Made by a program: the position numbers and the translations under genes | Assembly: GCA_017303895.1 (NCBI GenBank) | Contig: JAFLBF010000002.1 | Span: forward strand, 62,001 to 126,000 | DNA: 64,000 nucleotides | Reading direction: 5' to 3' | Source: Bacteroidota bacterium | Lineage (GTDB): Bacteria; Bacteroidota; Bacteroidia; 2-12-FULL-35-15 | Notes under the pieces: generated by a model | What the model saw: only the letters and a program-made list of their open reading frames with translations | Database searches by the model: none | Told to the model about the DNA's origin: nothing | Part shown: in pieces, positions 9,026 through 18,093 of the stretch | Layout of the letters: each line of letters opens with the position of its first letter | Position numbering within the stretch: position 1 is the first letter of the stretch

Positions 9026-10111
9026 TTAGTTCAATACTTCTTGTTTTTTATTGGCATTAACAATTGAAACTTGTTGTGCTACACTGCTGGCGAGCTCCAT
9101 AAATGCTTGAGCTTGTGGCGTATTATCCTGCATGACTGCAGGTCTGCCGGCATCTCCTGCTTCACAGATACTTTGTACCAGTGGAATTTCTCCCAAAAGT
9201 GGAACGTTTAATTTTTCAGCCAATGCTTTCGCTCCGCCTTTACCAAAGATATAATATTTATTATTCGGTAACTCAGCTGGAGTGAAATAAGCCATATTTT
9301 CTACAATTCCTAAAACAGGAACATTGATCTGAGGCAACTGGAACATGCCAATCCCTTTTTGAGCATCGGCCAAAGCAACGTTTTGTGGTGTACTTACAAT
9401 GACTACTCCATTTAGTGGGATAGATCCTACTAATGAAAGATGGATATCACCTGTTCCCGGAGGAAGATCAATGATCATATAATCCAGTTCTCCCCAGTCT
9501 GCATCAGAAAATAATTGATTCAACGCTTTAACAGCCATGGGGCCACGCCATACAATAGCTTGAGAAGTATCCGCAAAGAAGCCGATGGACAGCAATTTTA
9601 CTCCGTAACTTTCTACAGGAACAATTTTATTGACACCATCTATGTTTTTGATCATTGGCTTTTCATGTACCACATCAAACATAATGGTTTGGGATGGACC
9701 ATAAATATCGGCATCTACTAATCCTACGCTGGCACCTTGTTTAGCTAATGCAGCAGCTAGGTTGGATGCAACTGTTGATTTGCCTACACCACCTTTGCCG
9801 GATGCAACGGCAATAATGTTTTTTACTTTTGGTAATAATGGTCCTGTTTTTTGTGCTCCGGAAACATTGGCGCTCATTTTTACATTCACGATCGCTTCCT
9901 TGTCTACAAAATGTAATACAGCATTCACACAAGCTTTATGGATCATTTCCTTCATTGGGCATGCAGGTGTGGTAAGCATAACAGTAAAATTTACGCTTTT
10001 ACCATTTACTTCCAGATCATGGATCATACCCAATGTTACCAGATCTTTTTTTAGATCCGGATCATCTACATTTTTTAATGCTTCTAGTACTTGTTCTTTG
10101 GTAATACTCAT
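9026..10111 (-). CDS. apbC: Mrp/ApbC family Fe-S carrier ATPase
   Basis: 361-aa MinD-like P-loop ATPase of the Mrp/NBP35 family, which binds and transfers 4Fe-4S clusters in the cytoplasm. An N-terminal MIP18/DUF59 domain (about 1-90: ALKNVDDPDLKKDLVTLGMI, TTPACPMK) precedes the ATPase domain with the deviant Walker A ASGKGGVGKSTVASNLA at about 103-119, DADIYGPSQ, and DLPPGTGD. The paired Cys usually found as CxxC toward the C-terminus of Mrp is not obvious here; VQSICEAGD supplies a single Cys, which suggests clusters are held differently or by a dimer. Co-transcribed with the NifU-like gene. Confidence 0.93.
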   Translation of the reverse strand: MSITKEQVLEALKNVDDPDLKKDLVTLGMIHDLEVNGKSVNFTVMLTTPACPMKEMIHKACVNAVLHFVDKEAIVNVKMSANVSGAQKTGPLLPKVKNIIAVASGKGGVGKSTVASNLAAALAKQGASVGLVDADIYGPSQTIMFDVVHEKPMIKNIDGVNKIVPVESYGVKLLSIGFFADTSQAIVWRGPMAVKALNQLFSDADWGELDYMIIDLPPGTGDIHLSLVGSIPLNGVVIVSTPQNVALADAQKGIGMFQLPQINVPVLGIVENMAYFTPAELPNNKYYIFGKGGAKALAEKLNVPLLGEIPLVQSICEAGDAGRPAVMQDNTPQAQAFMELASSVAQQVSIVNANKKQEVLN

Positions 10112-10181
10112 CTTCTTATCCTTCTGGTTTTATGAAGAACAAATTTACTAAAAAAGAGTTTAAATAAGGGAAATAAAAAGC

Positions 10182-10661
10182 TTAATGATGCTCTTCTTCT
10201 TGCGTTACACCTAGGACTTTTCTGCCTTCGTTTGCCCAATTGATCAATAATTGCTTTTCTGCTTCGGTTAATTTAGCATCACCGTGAGTAATGGTGTAAG
10301 AATTTAAAGGCATTTCTCCTTCTTGAACCATTTCCACTACTTCTTCCAATTTATGATCCTGACGTTTTAATTTGTATGTCTTAAATTCCGAAAAGTTCAA
10401 CTCTTCTTTTCCTTCATCCACATGATGTGCAAGCCAAAAAGCAACAGGTTGAATATTGTTATACCATGGATAACGGGTGTTGTTGGAGTGGCAATCCATA
10501 CATGCTTTATCTAAAATGGTTTTTACTTCATCAGAAGTAGGAATAGCTTGTGTAACATCATTTGCTCCATAGCTGTTTCCAATGTTTTTATCCGGACGGA
10601 TAAATTGTATGATCACTAAAACTGATAACAACGCTATCAGGAATTTTTTCTTTTTGCTCAT
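10182..10661 (-). CDS. Haem-binding domain protein
   Basis: 159-aa membrane-anchored protein: N-terminal signal/anchor (about 5-22) followed by a periplasmic domain with the c-type haem motif CMDCHSNNTRYPWY at about residue 55, and the conserved NIQPVAFWLAHHVDEG segment that supplies further His. This matches the haem_bd family common in Bacteroidota, presumed cytochrome-like proteins of the periplasm. Its start lies 3 bp after the stop of the beta-barrel gene, so the two are likely co-transcribed. Confidence 0.88.
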   Translation of the reverse strand: MSKKKKFLIALLSVLVIIQFIRPDKNIGNSYGANDVTQAIPTSDEVKTILDKACMDCHSNNTRYPWYNNIQPVAFWLAHHVDEGKEELNFSEFKTYKLKRQDHKLEEVVEMVQEGEMPLNSYTITHGDAKLTEAEKQLLINWANEGRKVLGVTQEEEHH

Positions 10662-10663
10662 AA

Positions 10664-11611
10664 TTATTGTTGTTGTGCAGGTAATTGTTCAGATTTTTCA
10701 AGATCGAGACGAACTCGGTATGCCAGACCAACGTTGAAAATTGGATATGGGCTCATTGGTCCGTAAACCGGATTGTTGGAGTATCTTGGTTCGTCTGTAT
10801 TGTATTTATACTGCCATGGATTTTTGCCAAAGGAATAACCGGCTTCTGCAAACAATAACACTTTTGGCGCAACAAAATAATCGATGAAGAGTTTGATCTG
10901 TGCTTCATCATAGCGCACATAATCGTAATTGTTTTTCTTGGAAAGTCGGAACGAACGCGTAAAAAACTTTAAGTTCAGTCCCGTGTAAAGTTTGTTTTTA
11001 AGGATGTTGAATTCCACTTTATAGTTGGTAGGAAGAATGCCATACATATAAATACGCTTGTTTACTTTCCAATCCACCCCAACTAATGGGACATAAAAGT
11101 TGCCGAATGCTTCGCGGTTGTAGTACAAACCGGCTTTTACTTTAATATTTGGTTTTGGCAGCCAATGTTGGAGGAAAATTCCTCCATATTGAATGTCGTA
11201 TGAATCAATTGCATCGCTAAAATCAGAAGCGATCTTAGGGATACCGATCAGAATTGTTTCCCATTTTTTGTTTTTGGTTACCAGTTTCATTCCTACCGGC
11301 AGTGAAATTGCTGACAATCGTGATGAATAAGAAGTATCAGGAGAAATTGTTGAATTGATCAATTCTGTATTTAATCGAATTAAGAATGCATTTCCATTTT
11401 TAAACTCTTTCGGTAGAAAAAAATTCAATACATAATTGTCGGTTTTGTTTTGGGCATTCTTTCCATTATATGAAAATGTACTGTCAGTGGGGAAATTATA
11501 AGCGCCATTAAATGTTTGATAGCTAAATGTTAAAATATCAGCAAAGGGTTGAGCAAAAATGCTTGTTCCCAGGAAAAATGTAATAACAGTAAAGATTGCT
11601 TTCATTTTCAT
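10664..11611 (-). CDS. Outer-membrane beta-barrel protein (DUF6268-like)
   Basis: 315-aa protein with a signal peptide (ending TSIFAQ, residue about 20) and alternating hydrophobic/polar strands ending in a terminal aromatic-rich strand before a short tail, typical of an outer-membrane barrel. Segments such as RLSAISLPVGMKLV and LFAEAGYSFGKNPW resemble the DUF6268 family of Bacteroidota. Function is unknown. It is the last core gene before the rearranged tRNA-Val locus and probably leads the transcript that includes the haem-binding protein. Confidence 0.7.
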   Translation of the reverse strand: MKMKAIFTVITFFLGTSIFAQPFADILTFSYQTFNGAYNFPTDSTFSYNGKNAQNKTDNYVLNFFLPKEFKNGNAFLIRLNTELINSTISPDTSYSSRLSAISLPVGMKLVTKNKKWETILIGIPKIASDFSDAIDSYDIQYGGIFLQHWLPKPNIKVKAGLYYNREAFGNFYVPLVGVDWKVNKRIYMYGILPTNYKVEFNILKNKLYTGLNLKFFTRSFRLSKKNNYDYVRYDEAQIKLFIDYFVAPKVLLFAEAGYSFGKNPWQYKYNTDEPRYSNNPVYGPMSPYPIFNVGLAYRVRLDLEKSEQLPAQQQ

Positions 11612-11642
11612 GCAACAAAAGAAAGCAAAAAAAATGGAATAA

Positions 11643-12179
<537 letters not shown>

Positions 12180-12180
<1 letters not shown>

Positions 12181-12199
12181 TTTAAACCATGTTTAAACC
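12180..12199. repeat. Paired GTTTAAAC repeat, left-end copy
   Basis: Two GTTTAAAC-type octamers in tandem, 19 of 20 bases identical to 60939-60958 near the right end and in the same orientation. Placement near both att sites suggests arm-type or accessory-factor binding sites. Confidence 0.65.
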
Positions 12200-12209
12200 A
12201 GGATTTTGA

Positions 12210-13415
12210 ATGGCGTCTACAAAACTACTATTATATACTTCCAAGAAACTAAAGAACGGGGAACACCCAATTGCACTCCGTATAATTAAAGATAGAAAAA
12301 TAAAGTACATTACTCTAGGTTACTCTTCTGAAGAAAAATCTTGGAATGGAAACGAGCTGATTAAAGGATATCCGAATTTTAAAAAAGTTAACCACTTACT
12401 TCACAAGAAAAAAGCCGATCTTGATGATATTATTCTTGACCTAGAAAAAGATAGTATCAGTTATTCTTTGGAAGAGCTCGAAAATAAATTCCTGAAAAGC
12501 GTAAAGAAAACGACAGTGTTTCAATATTGTCAGGATATGGCCGATCGTCTTATGAAAGCAAACAAAGTCGGCAATGCTTACGTTTATAGGGATCTACTTA
12601 GGACTTTAAAAAAATACCGAAAAGAAAAAGATCTCGATTTCTCTGATATCACTTATTATTTTCTTGTTAAATACGAAGAAGCGTTTCTTGAAAGTGGAAT
12701 GAGTGAGAATTCTATTAGTGTATACATGAGAACTTTGCGCTCACTTATTAATAAAGCAATCAAGGAAGGTTTCTGTCGCGAGGAGGATTATCCATTTGAA
12801 AAATACAAGATTTCCAAACTCCATACTCAAACTAGGAAACGGGCAATTAGTAGGGAGGAGATGATTAAGATTGTAGATTTTAAAGCTGAGCCGGATACGA
12901 GTTTATGGCATTCGAAAAATTATTTTCTGTTTAGCTTTTATGCTGTGGGGATGAATCTCCATGATATGGCACTTTTGAAGTGGTCAGATATTTTGAATGG
13001 ACGCCTGCATTATATCAGAGCGAAAACTGGTAAGCATTACGATATAAAAATACAACCAAGGTTACAGGAAATTCTTGATTTTTATGGCTCTGACCTTAGT
13101 GAGGATTATGTGTTTCCAATTTTAGACAAAAAAATTCATAAATCCATCTCTAGTATTAAAGATCGGATTAAAAAGATTACAAAACGTGTAAACAAGGATC
13201 TTAAAAGCATTGCGGCAATTGTTGGAATTAAAGCAACTCAAAATATTACGCATTACGTGGCGCGCCACAGTTGGGCAAGTATTCAAAAACAAAATGGAAC
13301 TGGAACTGCAATTATTAGTGAGAGTATGGGACATGATTCTGAGAAAACCACTCAAATTTATTTGCAGTCATTTGTGCATGACGTTTTGGATGAGGCGAAC
13401 GCTAATTTAATTTAG
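12210..13415 (+). CDS. Tyrosine recombinase (integrase)
   Basis: 401-aa site-specific recombinase, presumably integrating and excising this element at tRNA-Val. Order: N-terminal arm-binding region (about 1-95), SAM-like core-binding domain (about 100-200, with YVYRDLLRTLKKY), catalytic domain (about 215-400). Visible catalytic residues: R352 in YVARHSWAS (H348 four before it), H375 in SMGHDS and the nucleophile Y384 in IYLQSF. The first active-site Arg, usually just before G in the FY.RG motif, is Val here (FYAVGMNLHDMALLKW), a change also known from IntDOT-type enzymes. Located 157 bp inside attL, transcribed inward. Confidence 0.93.
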   Translation: MASTKLLLYTSKKLKNGEHPIALRIIKDRKIKYITLGYSSEEKSWNGNELIKGYPNFKKVNHLLHKKKADLDDIILDLEKDSISYSLEELENKFLKSVKKTTVFQYCQDMADRLMKANKVGNAYVYRDLLRTLKKYRKEKDLDFSDITYYFLVKYEEAFLESGMSENSISVYMRTLRSLINKAIKEGFCREEDYPFEKYKISKLHTQTRKRAISREEMIKIVDFKAEPDTSLWHSKNYFLFSFYAVGMNLHDMALLKWSDILNGRLHYIRAKTGKHYDIKIQPRLQEILDFYGSDLSEDYVFPILDKKIHKSISSIKDRIKKITKRVNKDLKSIAAIVGIKATQNITHYVARHSWASIQKQNGTGTAIISESMGHDSEKTTQIYLQSFVHDVLDEANANLI

Positions 13416-13430
13416 AATTAATTAAGAAAA

Positions 13431-14330
13431 ATGGATGAGAAAAAATCAATTGAAGCAATTGAGCGAGCGCAACTTCGCATCATAACCGGTTTCGAAACAC
13501 TACAGAAAAGTAGTGTTGATCGTGCTGCTATGTCGGCTTCTTTATCAAAAGCTTTTAACGCGCTGATGGAAACTAGCAGAAAAATGCAAGAGGACGAGCG
13601 ACAAAGGCAACTGAATTATTGTGAAGGACTTTTGAAGTATATCGAGACATTGGACGTAAATGATGCCTTGGCACATTTAATGAACGAAGCGAGAAAGTAT
13701 AAAACAAAACTCATACAGGCAACTGTAGCAAAGGATGGTTATTCTCGAAAGTCATACGAGGCAATTATTAATGTGACTCTTCTTCCCCTCATTAAGGTTT
13801 GGGAAGATCAAAAGAAGATTCAGGATCAATTGGGTTATTCAATGGTCAGTAAAGTAAATGCAAAAGTGGAACCATTGCAAAAAACGGAACCCCTTCTTGA
13901 ACAAAAGATAGTTGAAACGAAAACTGTAGTTGTTGGTTTTCGTAATCAAATTGAATGCAATGCTTCAAAAAAAGAAATAGAAGACTACTTCTGCATTTTG
14001 GCCAAAGCGGAAAATCCTTTGAATAACGAACCATTTATGACTAAGGAAAATGTTTTACGACTTGTCCGTAGCAATTTTATAAAGTTCGGTGAGGTGTATA
14101 CACAAAATTTCTACCCAATTAATTTAGCTTCCCGCCAAAAAGGTTTGTTGCGATATTTTGTTTACGAATTCTATTTAAAGTATGAAATGAATCAGATTGG
14201 AACAAAACTTAAATACGTAGATTTTTTAATCCAAAATTTCGAATTGTTTAAGGATGACGATCCGAAAACTCTAAATGGGAACATGAACTCTTCTAAGAAA
14301 CCAGCAGATCCAATTCCGACTAAAAAATAG
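13431..14330 (+). CDS. Unrecognised 299-aa protein downstream of the integrase
   Basis: Starts 15 bp after the integrase stop, so probably co-transcribed. No signal peptide or membrane segment. The first 130 residues are helical and charged (EAIERAQLRIITGFETLQ), and the C-terminal part (about 180-285: ASKKEIEDYFCILAKAENP, FMTKENVLRLVRSNF, LLRYFVYEFYLKYE) vaguely resembles RteC-like or other accessory proteins of Bacteroidota integrative elements, some of which influence excision. The resemblance is weak; I do not assign a function. Confidence 0.7.
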   Translation: MDEKKSIEAIERAQLRIITGFETLQKSSVDRAAMSASLSKAFNALMETSRKMQEDERQRQLNYCEGLLKYIETLDVNDALAHLMNEARKYKTKLIQATVAKDGYSRKSYEAIINVTLLPLIKVWEDQKKIQDQLGYSMVSKVNAKVEPLQKTEPLLEQKIVETKTVVVGFRNQIECNASKKEIEDYFCILAKAENPLNNEPFMTKENVLRLVRSNFIKFGEVYTQNFYPINLASRQKGLLRYFVYEFYLKYEMNQIGTKLKYVDFLIQNFELFKDDDPKTLNGNMNSSKKPADPIPTKK

Positions 14331-14429
14331 ATGCTGTTTTTTGATTCCGGAAGTAACTGCTCTTTATCTGTTGCGGATTTGCAACCGATTGAGACACTTT
14401 TTGATAATAATTCATCTAATTCCAGCTAA
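14331..14429 (+). CDS. Possible 32-aa peptide ORF
   Basis: ATG directly follows the stop of the preceding gene, and its TAA falls inside the left arm of the inverted repeat at 14424. Polar, Ser/Asn-rich, no recognisable motif. It may be chance, or the decayed 3' end of a cassette-like gene. Confidence 0.2.
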   Translation: MLFFDSGSNCSLSVADLQPIETLFDNNSSNSS

Positions 14430-14556
14430 CGTTTTGCGCACTGGCGCTGTTTGGGTTCCTTACTATAATTTGAATTGTGAAACTAGATCATAAAGTTAAC
14501 TCAAATTAGCGTTACGAAGCGAAATGCCCAAATAGCGCCAGTGCGCTGTTAGCTGC
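14424..14556. repeat. attC-like imperfect inverted repeat
   Basis: Arms at 14424-14456 and 14526-14556: AGCTAAC...GCGCACTGGCGCTGTTTGGG pairs with CCCAAATAGCGCCAGTGCGC...GTTAGCT with a few bulged bases; total about 130 bp. It begins TAAC and ends GTTA like integron attC sites, but the core GTTAGCT does not fully match the GTTRRRY consensus. No integron integrase is in the window. Confidence 0.6.
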
Positions 14557-14568
14557 TGTAAATAACTC

Positions 14569-15042
14569 CTAAAGTTCCGTCCTTTCAAAGTCTTTCCAGA
14601 ATTTTAATACCTCAGTCATTAAAAATTCTGCGGGCATATATTTATTGTCGTATGTTATATAATGCTGTTCTATATCATTTTCAATCATTCTCATTAGTCG
14701 GACATTGCTTGAGATACTTGGTTGTGTAACTTTAATATGTTTGTTTCTATTACAAAAGTCTCTGCATAATTTGAAGTAAAGATTACCACTATAATTTTTC
14801 CAGCGGTCATCAAAGTTTGCAATTAACGGGAAATTTTTAAACCAGTCCTTTAAGTGATAGGCGTGGTCAAAAAATGCGTAGATCCATATTTCTCGTTCAG
14901 TTCTGTTTTCGGTATTTTTGTAGGCTTGTAAAATTTGGGTTAACAAGTGAATTTTCCCAGGATGAAGAAGGGTTGAACGAATTTGAATTTTTCCTGCGGG
15001 AATCGAACTTACTTCTTTTGGCCAGTCATTCATAGTTTTCAA
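14569..15042 (-). CDS. Unrecognised 157-aa protein
   Basis: Soluble, helical protein without signal peptide. It has aromatic-rich helices (IWIYAFFDHAYHLKDWFKNF) and a D-F-C-N-R-N-K-H motif at about residues 91-98 that resembles the D.CN..KH signature of uncharacterised all-helical proteins; the R...H spacing does not fit the canonical HEPN RNase motif. It is encoded opposite to its element neighbours and, with the next gene, sits between GTTAGCTGC (14548) and its inverse GCAGCTAAC (15548), suggesting joint insertion. Confidence 0.65.
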   Translation of the reverse strand: MKTMNDWPKEVSSIPAGKIQIRSTLLHPGKIHLLTQILQAYKNTENRTEREIWIYAFFDHAYHLKDWFKNFPLIANFDDRWKNYSGNLYFKLCRDFCNRNKHIKVTQPSISSNVRLMRMIENDIEQHYITYDNKYMPAEFLMTEVLKFWKDFERTEL

Positions 15043-15055
15043 GGTCTTTATGCAA

Positions 15056-15553
15056 TTAATTATATTTTCTTTGTCTTAATAAAAGACTCCACAAAAACAT
15101 CGCAGTCAAACCGATAATAAAAAAGTCAAAAACCCACCAAACCGCTGGAAGTCGATATATTGATGTTATTATGTATATAAAATGAGATAAAGGAAATATT
15201 AAGATTGCCGTCTTTTCGGAACGTTTGTCGTTACTTTTAAATGCATTAATAAACAATGCTGTCAATATTGTCAAGAGTGAGCCTAGAAACATTAACAAGC
15301 CAAATGGCCAATGCATTATTCTGAACATATATCCAATAAGTGTCAGGGGTAACATTGAAAAGATAATTGTCTTAAATACCCTTTTTGAACAAGTCGTTTC
15401 GTAGATAATTATAAATAATGCAAATAAGACCTTCATTCCTTCGGTCGGCAGTGTCCTAAAATCCATATGTCGTAAGAACATGGCTATTAAGGAATATAAA
15501 AATATAGCAGTCAGTCCAATTGCTACAATGTAGTAGTATGTTTTTCTTTCCAT
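15056..15553 (-). CDS. GldL-related small integral membrane protein
   Basis: 165 residues with five predicted membrane helices (about 7-25, 40-55, 62-80, 84-105, 115-160 containing two). The third/fourth helix carries the FRIMHWPFG motif (HWP followed by Gly), typical of GldL-related small membrane proteins of Bacteroidota; whether it moves protons as GldL does is unknown. Start ATG 15553. Transcribed ahead of the 157-aa gene (13-bp gap) as a two-gene unit opposite in direction to the surrounding element genes. Confidence 0.65.
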   Translation of the reverse strand: MERKTYYYIVAIGLTAIFLYSLIAMFLRHMDFRTLPTEGMKVLFALFIIIYETTCSKRVFKTIIFSMLPLTLIGYMFRIMHWPFGLLMFLGSLLTILTALFINAFKSNDKRSEKTAILIFPLSHFIYIITSIYRLPAVWWVFDFFIIGLTAMFLWSLLLRQRKYN

Positions 15554-15601
15554 TTATTGCAGCTAACTTTTCGCTATGCGCTACTAATATACAAAAACAT
15601 T

Positions 15602-15633
15602 CGCCAAGCTAACTACCCTTGTCTAGCTTGGCG
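15602..15633. repeat. Hairpin, 10-bp perfect stem
   Basis: CGCCAAGCTA pairs with TAGCTTGGCG over a 12-nt loop. No T-run follows on either strand, so not a simple terminator. It lies just outside the GCAGCTAAC border of the two-gene insert. Confidence 0.55.
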
Positions 15634-15799
15634 CAATAAACTTATCCATGTATAAGCGGGTATACACGTTGGAATTTGTGCTGATTTGAGGGGTCTACTT
15701 TCTGATACAAAATCCTGAAAATAATTTGATTATTAGCTCTTTTATTTGAAAGGGAATCGATTAATCTACCCGTCATAAAACAACCAATTTCTAATCCTT

Positions 15800-15857
15800 C
15801 CTACTAGTCTTTCTACTACTCCTACTAATCTACCTACTATTGCTACTACTGCTACTA
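15800..15857. repeat. CTA-rich triplet tract
   Basis: About 58 bases built from irregular CTA/CTT-type triplets (ctactactcctactaatc and similar), non-coding, 50 bases upstream of the HTH gene. Rest of 15634-15910 holds no recognisable gene. Confidence 0.6.
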
Positions 15858-15910
15858 AACAGTGGTTTACAGAGGATTACATTTCCGATATTTGAGACAA
15901 ATTATTACAA

Positions 15911-16273
15911 ATGCCAGATAAAATTATAGTTATATCCTCTCTTGAACTTGCGCAGCTTATTCAAGAGTGTGTGTCAGGGGAAATCAGAAAGATTGCTGCC
16001 TTGTTTGAAACAAAAACAGTCGCTTTGGTTTCGGGAAATTCCGAGTATTGTTTCATAGCGGAAGCATCCCGGATTACCGGTTTGGCAATTGCCACAATTA
16101 GAACAAAATGCCACCTTGGTGAAATGACTTATTATAAGCCGGCAGGTACGAAAAAATTACAGTTTAAAAAGTCGGAGCTTATCGCTTGGGTTGAAAAAAG
16201 CAAAGTCAAAAACGTCCAGGAATTAGAAGAAGAACAAAATCAATACTTAACATCAAAAAGAAACAAAAAATGA
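15911..16273 (+). CDS. Helix-turn-helix (excisionase-like) protein
   Basis: 120-aa protein. Residues about 50-100 are a MerR/excisionase-type HTH of the helix_turn_helix_17 kind: FIAEASRITGLAIATIRTKC, then the wing with YKPAGTKKLQFKKSELIAWV. The first 45 residues are a short helical N-terminus. Proteins like this act as recombination directionality factors or replication/transfer regulators in Bacteroidota elements; given the recombinase nearby, an excisionase role is reasonable but unproven. Its stop overlaps the next start (ATGA), so it leads a three-gene operon. Confidence 0.8.
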   Translation: MPDKIIVISSLELAQLIQECVSGEIRKIAALFETKTVALVSGNSEYCFIAEASRITGLAIATIRTKCHLGEMTYYKPAGTKKLQFKKSELIAWVEKSKVKNVQELEEEQNQYLTSKRNKK

Positions 16274-16869
16274 AAAATGAACCTAAAGTTGTCGCTGTGA
16301 AACAAAACGGCAAAACCCCGGATCCAGTTTCAGAATACTATCGGGAATGCAAGTACTGTAAAGAACCCTTTACAGCAAATCACCAGTTACGTTGTTTTTG
16401 CAATGCAAAACATGGTATTCCTAATTATTGCAAGAATCGCTTTAAAGTATTGCTGCAAGGAGCGCGTTTAGCAGGGGAAAATGTTGTGGTCAGTCACAAG
16501 GAAGTGGTTCCTGCTCCTTCAGTAGTTACACCTCAAACTAAAGCTTTTGATGGACCTGTTACTACTGAGAATATCTCCGAATGGGAGAGCACTTTAGTGC
16601 CAGCTGTTATTCCTTCTCCAACATATGAAAATTCTGAAATAGATCTGAGAAACAAAAAGATTCTTGGAGAGTTGATGATTAAAGGTGTGCCCCTTAGCTT
16701 TAATATCAGACAGCTGATAGATATAGGATTAGACTTTCAAGTTTATGATACCCGCAAATTATTAAAACGATGCGATCTGGCTTACATTGAAATCGGAATC
16801 TACGCTCTTTTCTGGACTACTAAAAACGAAATATTAATAACACCAATAACTGAAATCCTATGGATATAA
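16270..16869 (+). CDS. Unrecognised protein with N-terminal Cys/His cluster
   Basis: 199 aa. Residues about 27-55 hold Cys and His spaced like a zinc finger (CKYCKEPF, HQLRCFCNAKHG, YCKNRF), as in proteins related to DNA-binding zinc ribbons. A Pro/Ser/Thr-rich linker (75-125) follows, then an alpha/beta C-terminal part (ILGELMIKGVPLSFNIRQLIDIG). Translationally coupled to the HTH gene upstream and overlapping the next gene by 10 bp. Function unknown. Confidence 0.65.
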   Translation: MKNEPKVVAVKQNGKTPDPVSEYYRECKYCKEPFTANHQLRCFCNAKHGIPNYCKNRFKVLLQGARLAGENVVVSHKEVVPAPSVVTPQTKAFDGPVTTENISEWESTLVPAVIPSPTYENSEIDLRNKKILGELMIKGVPLSFNIRQLIDIGLDFQVYDTRKLLKRCDLAYIEIGIYALFWTTKNEILITPITEILWI

Positions 16870-17060
16870 ATGACTTAAGAAAGATCTTTGGCGGGATGCC
16901 GATAGAATCATTAAACGCTGCCCAAATTTTGCAGAATAAAAAGAACCGTAACATCCTAATCGGTGGAATTGCGATTGGTGCTTTTATTTTAGGTGCTTAT
17001 GCGATGCATGAATACTATAAATTTAAAGACAAGTCCAAAAACAAGGTGTCATTTTCATAA
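16860..17060 (+). CDS. Small single-span membrane protein
   Basis: 66 aa. Polar N-terminus (about 1-30), one membrane helix (about 31-48: NILIGGIAIGAFILGAYAM) and a Lys-rich C-terminal tail, so N-in or N-out is unclear. Last gene of the three-gene operon with the HTH and Cys/His proteins; overlaps its neighbour by 10 bp. No known family recognised. Confidence 0.6.
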   Translation: MDINDLRKIFGGMPIESLNAAQILQNKKNRNILIGGIAIGAFILGAYAMHEYYKFKDKSKNKVSFS

Positions 17061-17463
17061 TGAAATTACTTTGTTGAAATAAAAGAAAAATTTAATTACT
17101 TCTATTGTAGCAGAGATATAGCAATTGCAGTTATATCTTTGCTGTCGCATTCTCTTTCCCTTCTATACATAATTATAGCTAATTCAATCTAACCTCATGG
17201 GAATTATCAGATTTCAAAATTTATTTTTTCACATCTTTCATAAGGTGATAAAAAAAATGATTTCATAAAATATTTTTGGCTCTGAATTTTTAATGAATAC
17301 CCTAAATCATTTCTTGTTAGCCCACACTTTATGAATTTTCGATACATCTCAAGAATTTTCAAGAATTCTCGGGATTTCTCGGGATTTTTTGAGATTTATA
17401 TTTAGGAATCGCAGTCGCTATGCTTTTCTTTTTTATTCTTCTCAAATATTAGGCACAAAAAAT
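17061..17463. other. AT-rich gene-free stretch
   Basis: No ORF of note. It contains short tandem-like variants of AATTCTCGGGATTT around 17340-17390 (four imperfect GAATTTTC/GGGATTTC units), otherwise nothing I can interpret. Confidence 0.5.
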
Positions 17464-17491
17464 GCGCAACATTAATTTCTTAATGTTGCGC
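17464..17491. terminator. 12-bp perfect hairpin with 4-nt loop
   Basis: GCGCAACATTAA pairs with TTAATGTTGCGC around TTTC. It lies 49 bases beyond the 3' end of the truncated T9SS gene; on the minus strand a T-rich stretch follows, so it probably was that gene's terminator. Confidence 0.55.
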
Positions 17492-17539
17492 CACAACTAA
17501 CTATTTACTTAAGGGTTAAACAGTTTTCTTTTTATTGTT

Positions 17540-17920
17540 TTATAAATTTTTATTAATCGTTTTGTAATCATTTTGCATTTGAATCAAATATAAGCCAATT
17601 TCAAACGAAGACAAATCTATCCGTGTATTATTTTGAATAATTGTTTCTTTCAAAACCAATTTGCCAGTATTATCTAACACAGAAACAGAACAATTTCGTT
17701 TACCTTCCGTCTCTAGATCAATAAAATCATTAGCCGGATTTGGAAAAATACGATAACTAACATCCAATTCAGAATTAGCAATTTCTAAAGGAAACGATAT
17801 TGTAACTGAATCACAAAGTTGACATCCATTCGCATCTGTAACACAATAAGAATAATTAGAAGGACATAAGCTACTAATCGTGGGTGTCCCATCTCCAATT
17901 GTGATATGTGGTTTTTTAAT
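17540..17920 (-). pseudogene. 3' remnant of a T9SS-secreted repeat protein
   Basis: Open reading continues upstream of TTG 17767 without any start codon to about 17920. The upper part reads as the end of a SprB-like repeat (NYSYCVTDANGCQLCDSV), followed by a T9SS type A sorting domain (RIFPNPANDFIDLE, GLYLIQMQNDYK). The rest of what must have been a large adhesin-like protein is gone; homology stops at about 17920 near a stop codon, next to unrelated sequence. It marks a deletion or insertion junction inside the element. Confidence 0.75.
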
Positions 17921-18093
17921 GAACTACCGCGCGTCCCTCAAAATGGAAATATGAACTACAAAAGCTTAAGAAAAACAGATCATAGCCATTTTAAATAAAA
18001 TTTTTAACTTTGTCATATACACCTATCCAGGAAAACGGGAAGCCATGCTGTAATTGATACAAAAACACCCCTTCCTAAAATGCAATATAATAG

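Noticed and set aside
14424-14556. True integron attC site
   Set aside because: Core sequence misses the GTTRRRY consensus and no integron integrase is present; kept only as attC-like.
15800-15857. CTA tract as a CRISPR array
   Set aside because: No repeat-spacer layout and no cas genes in the window.
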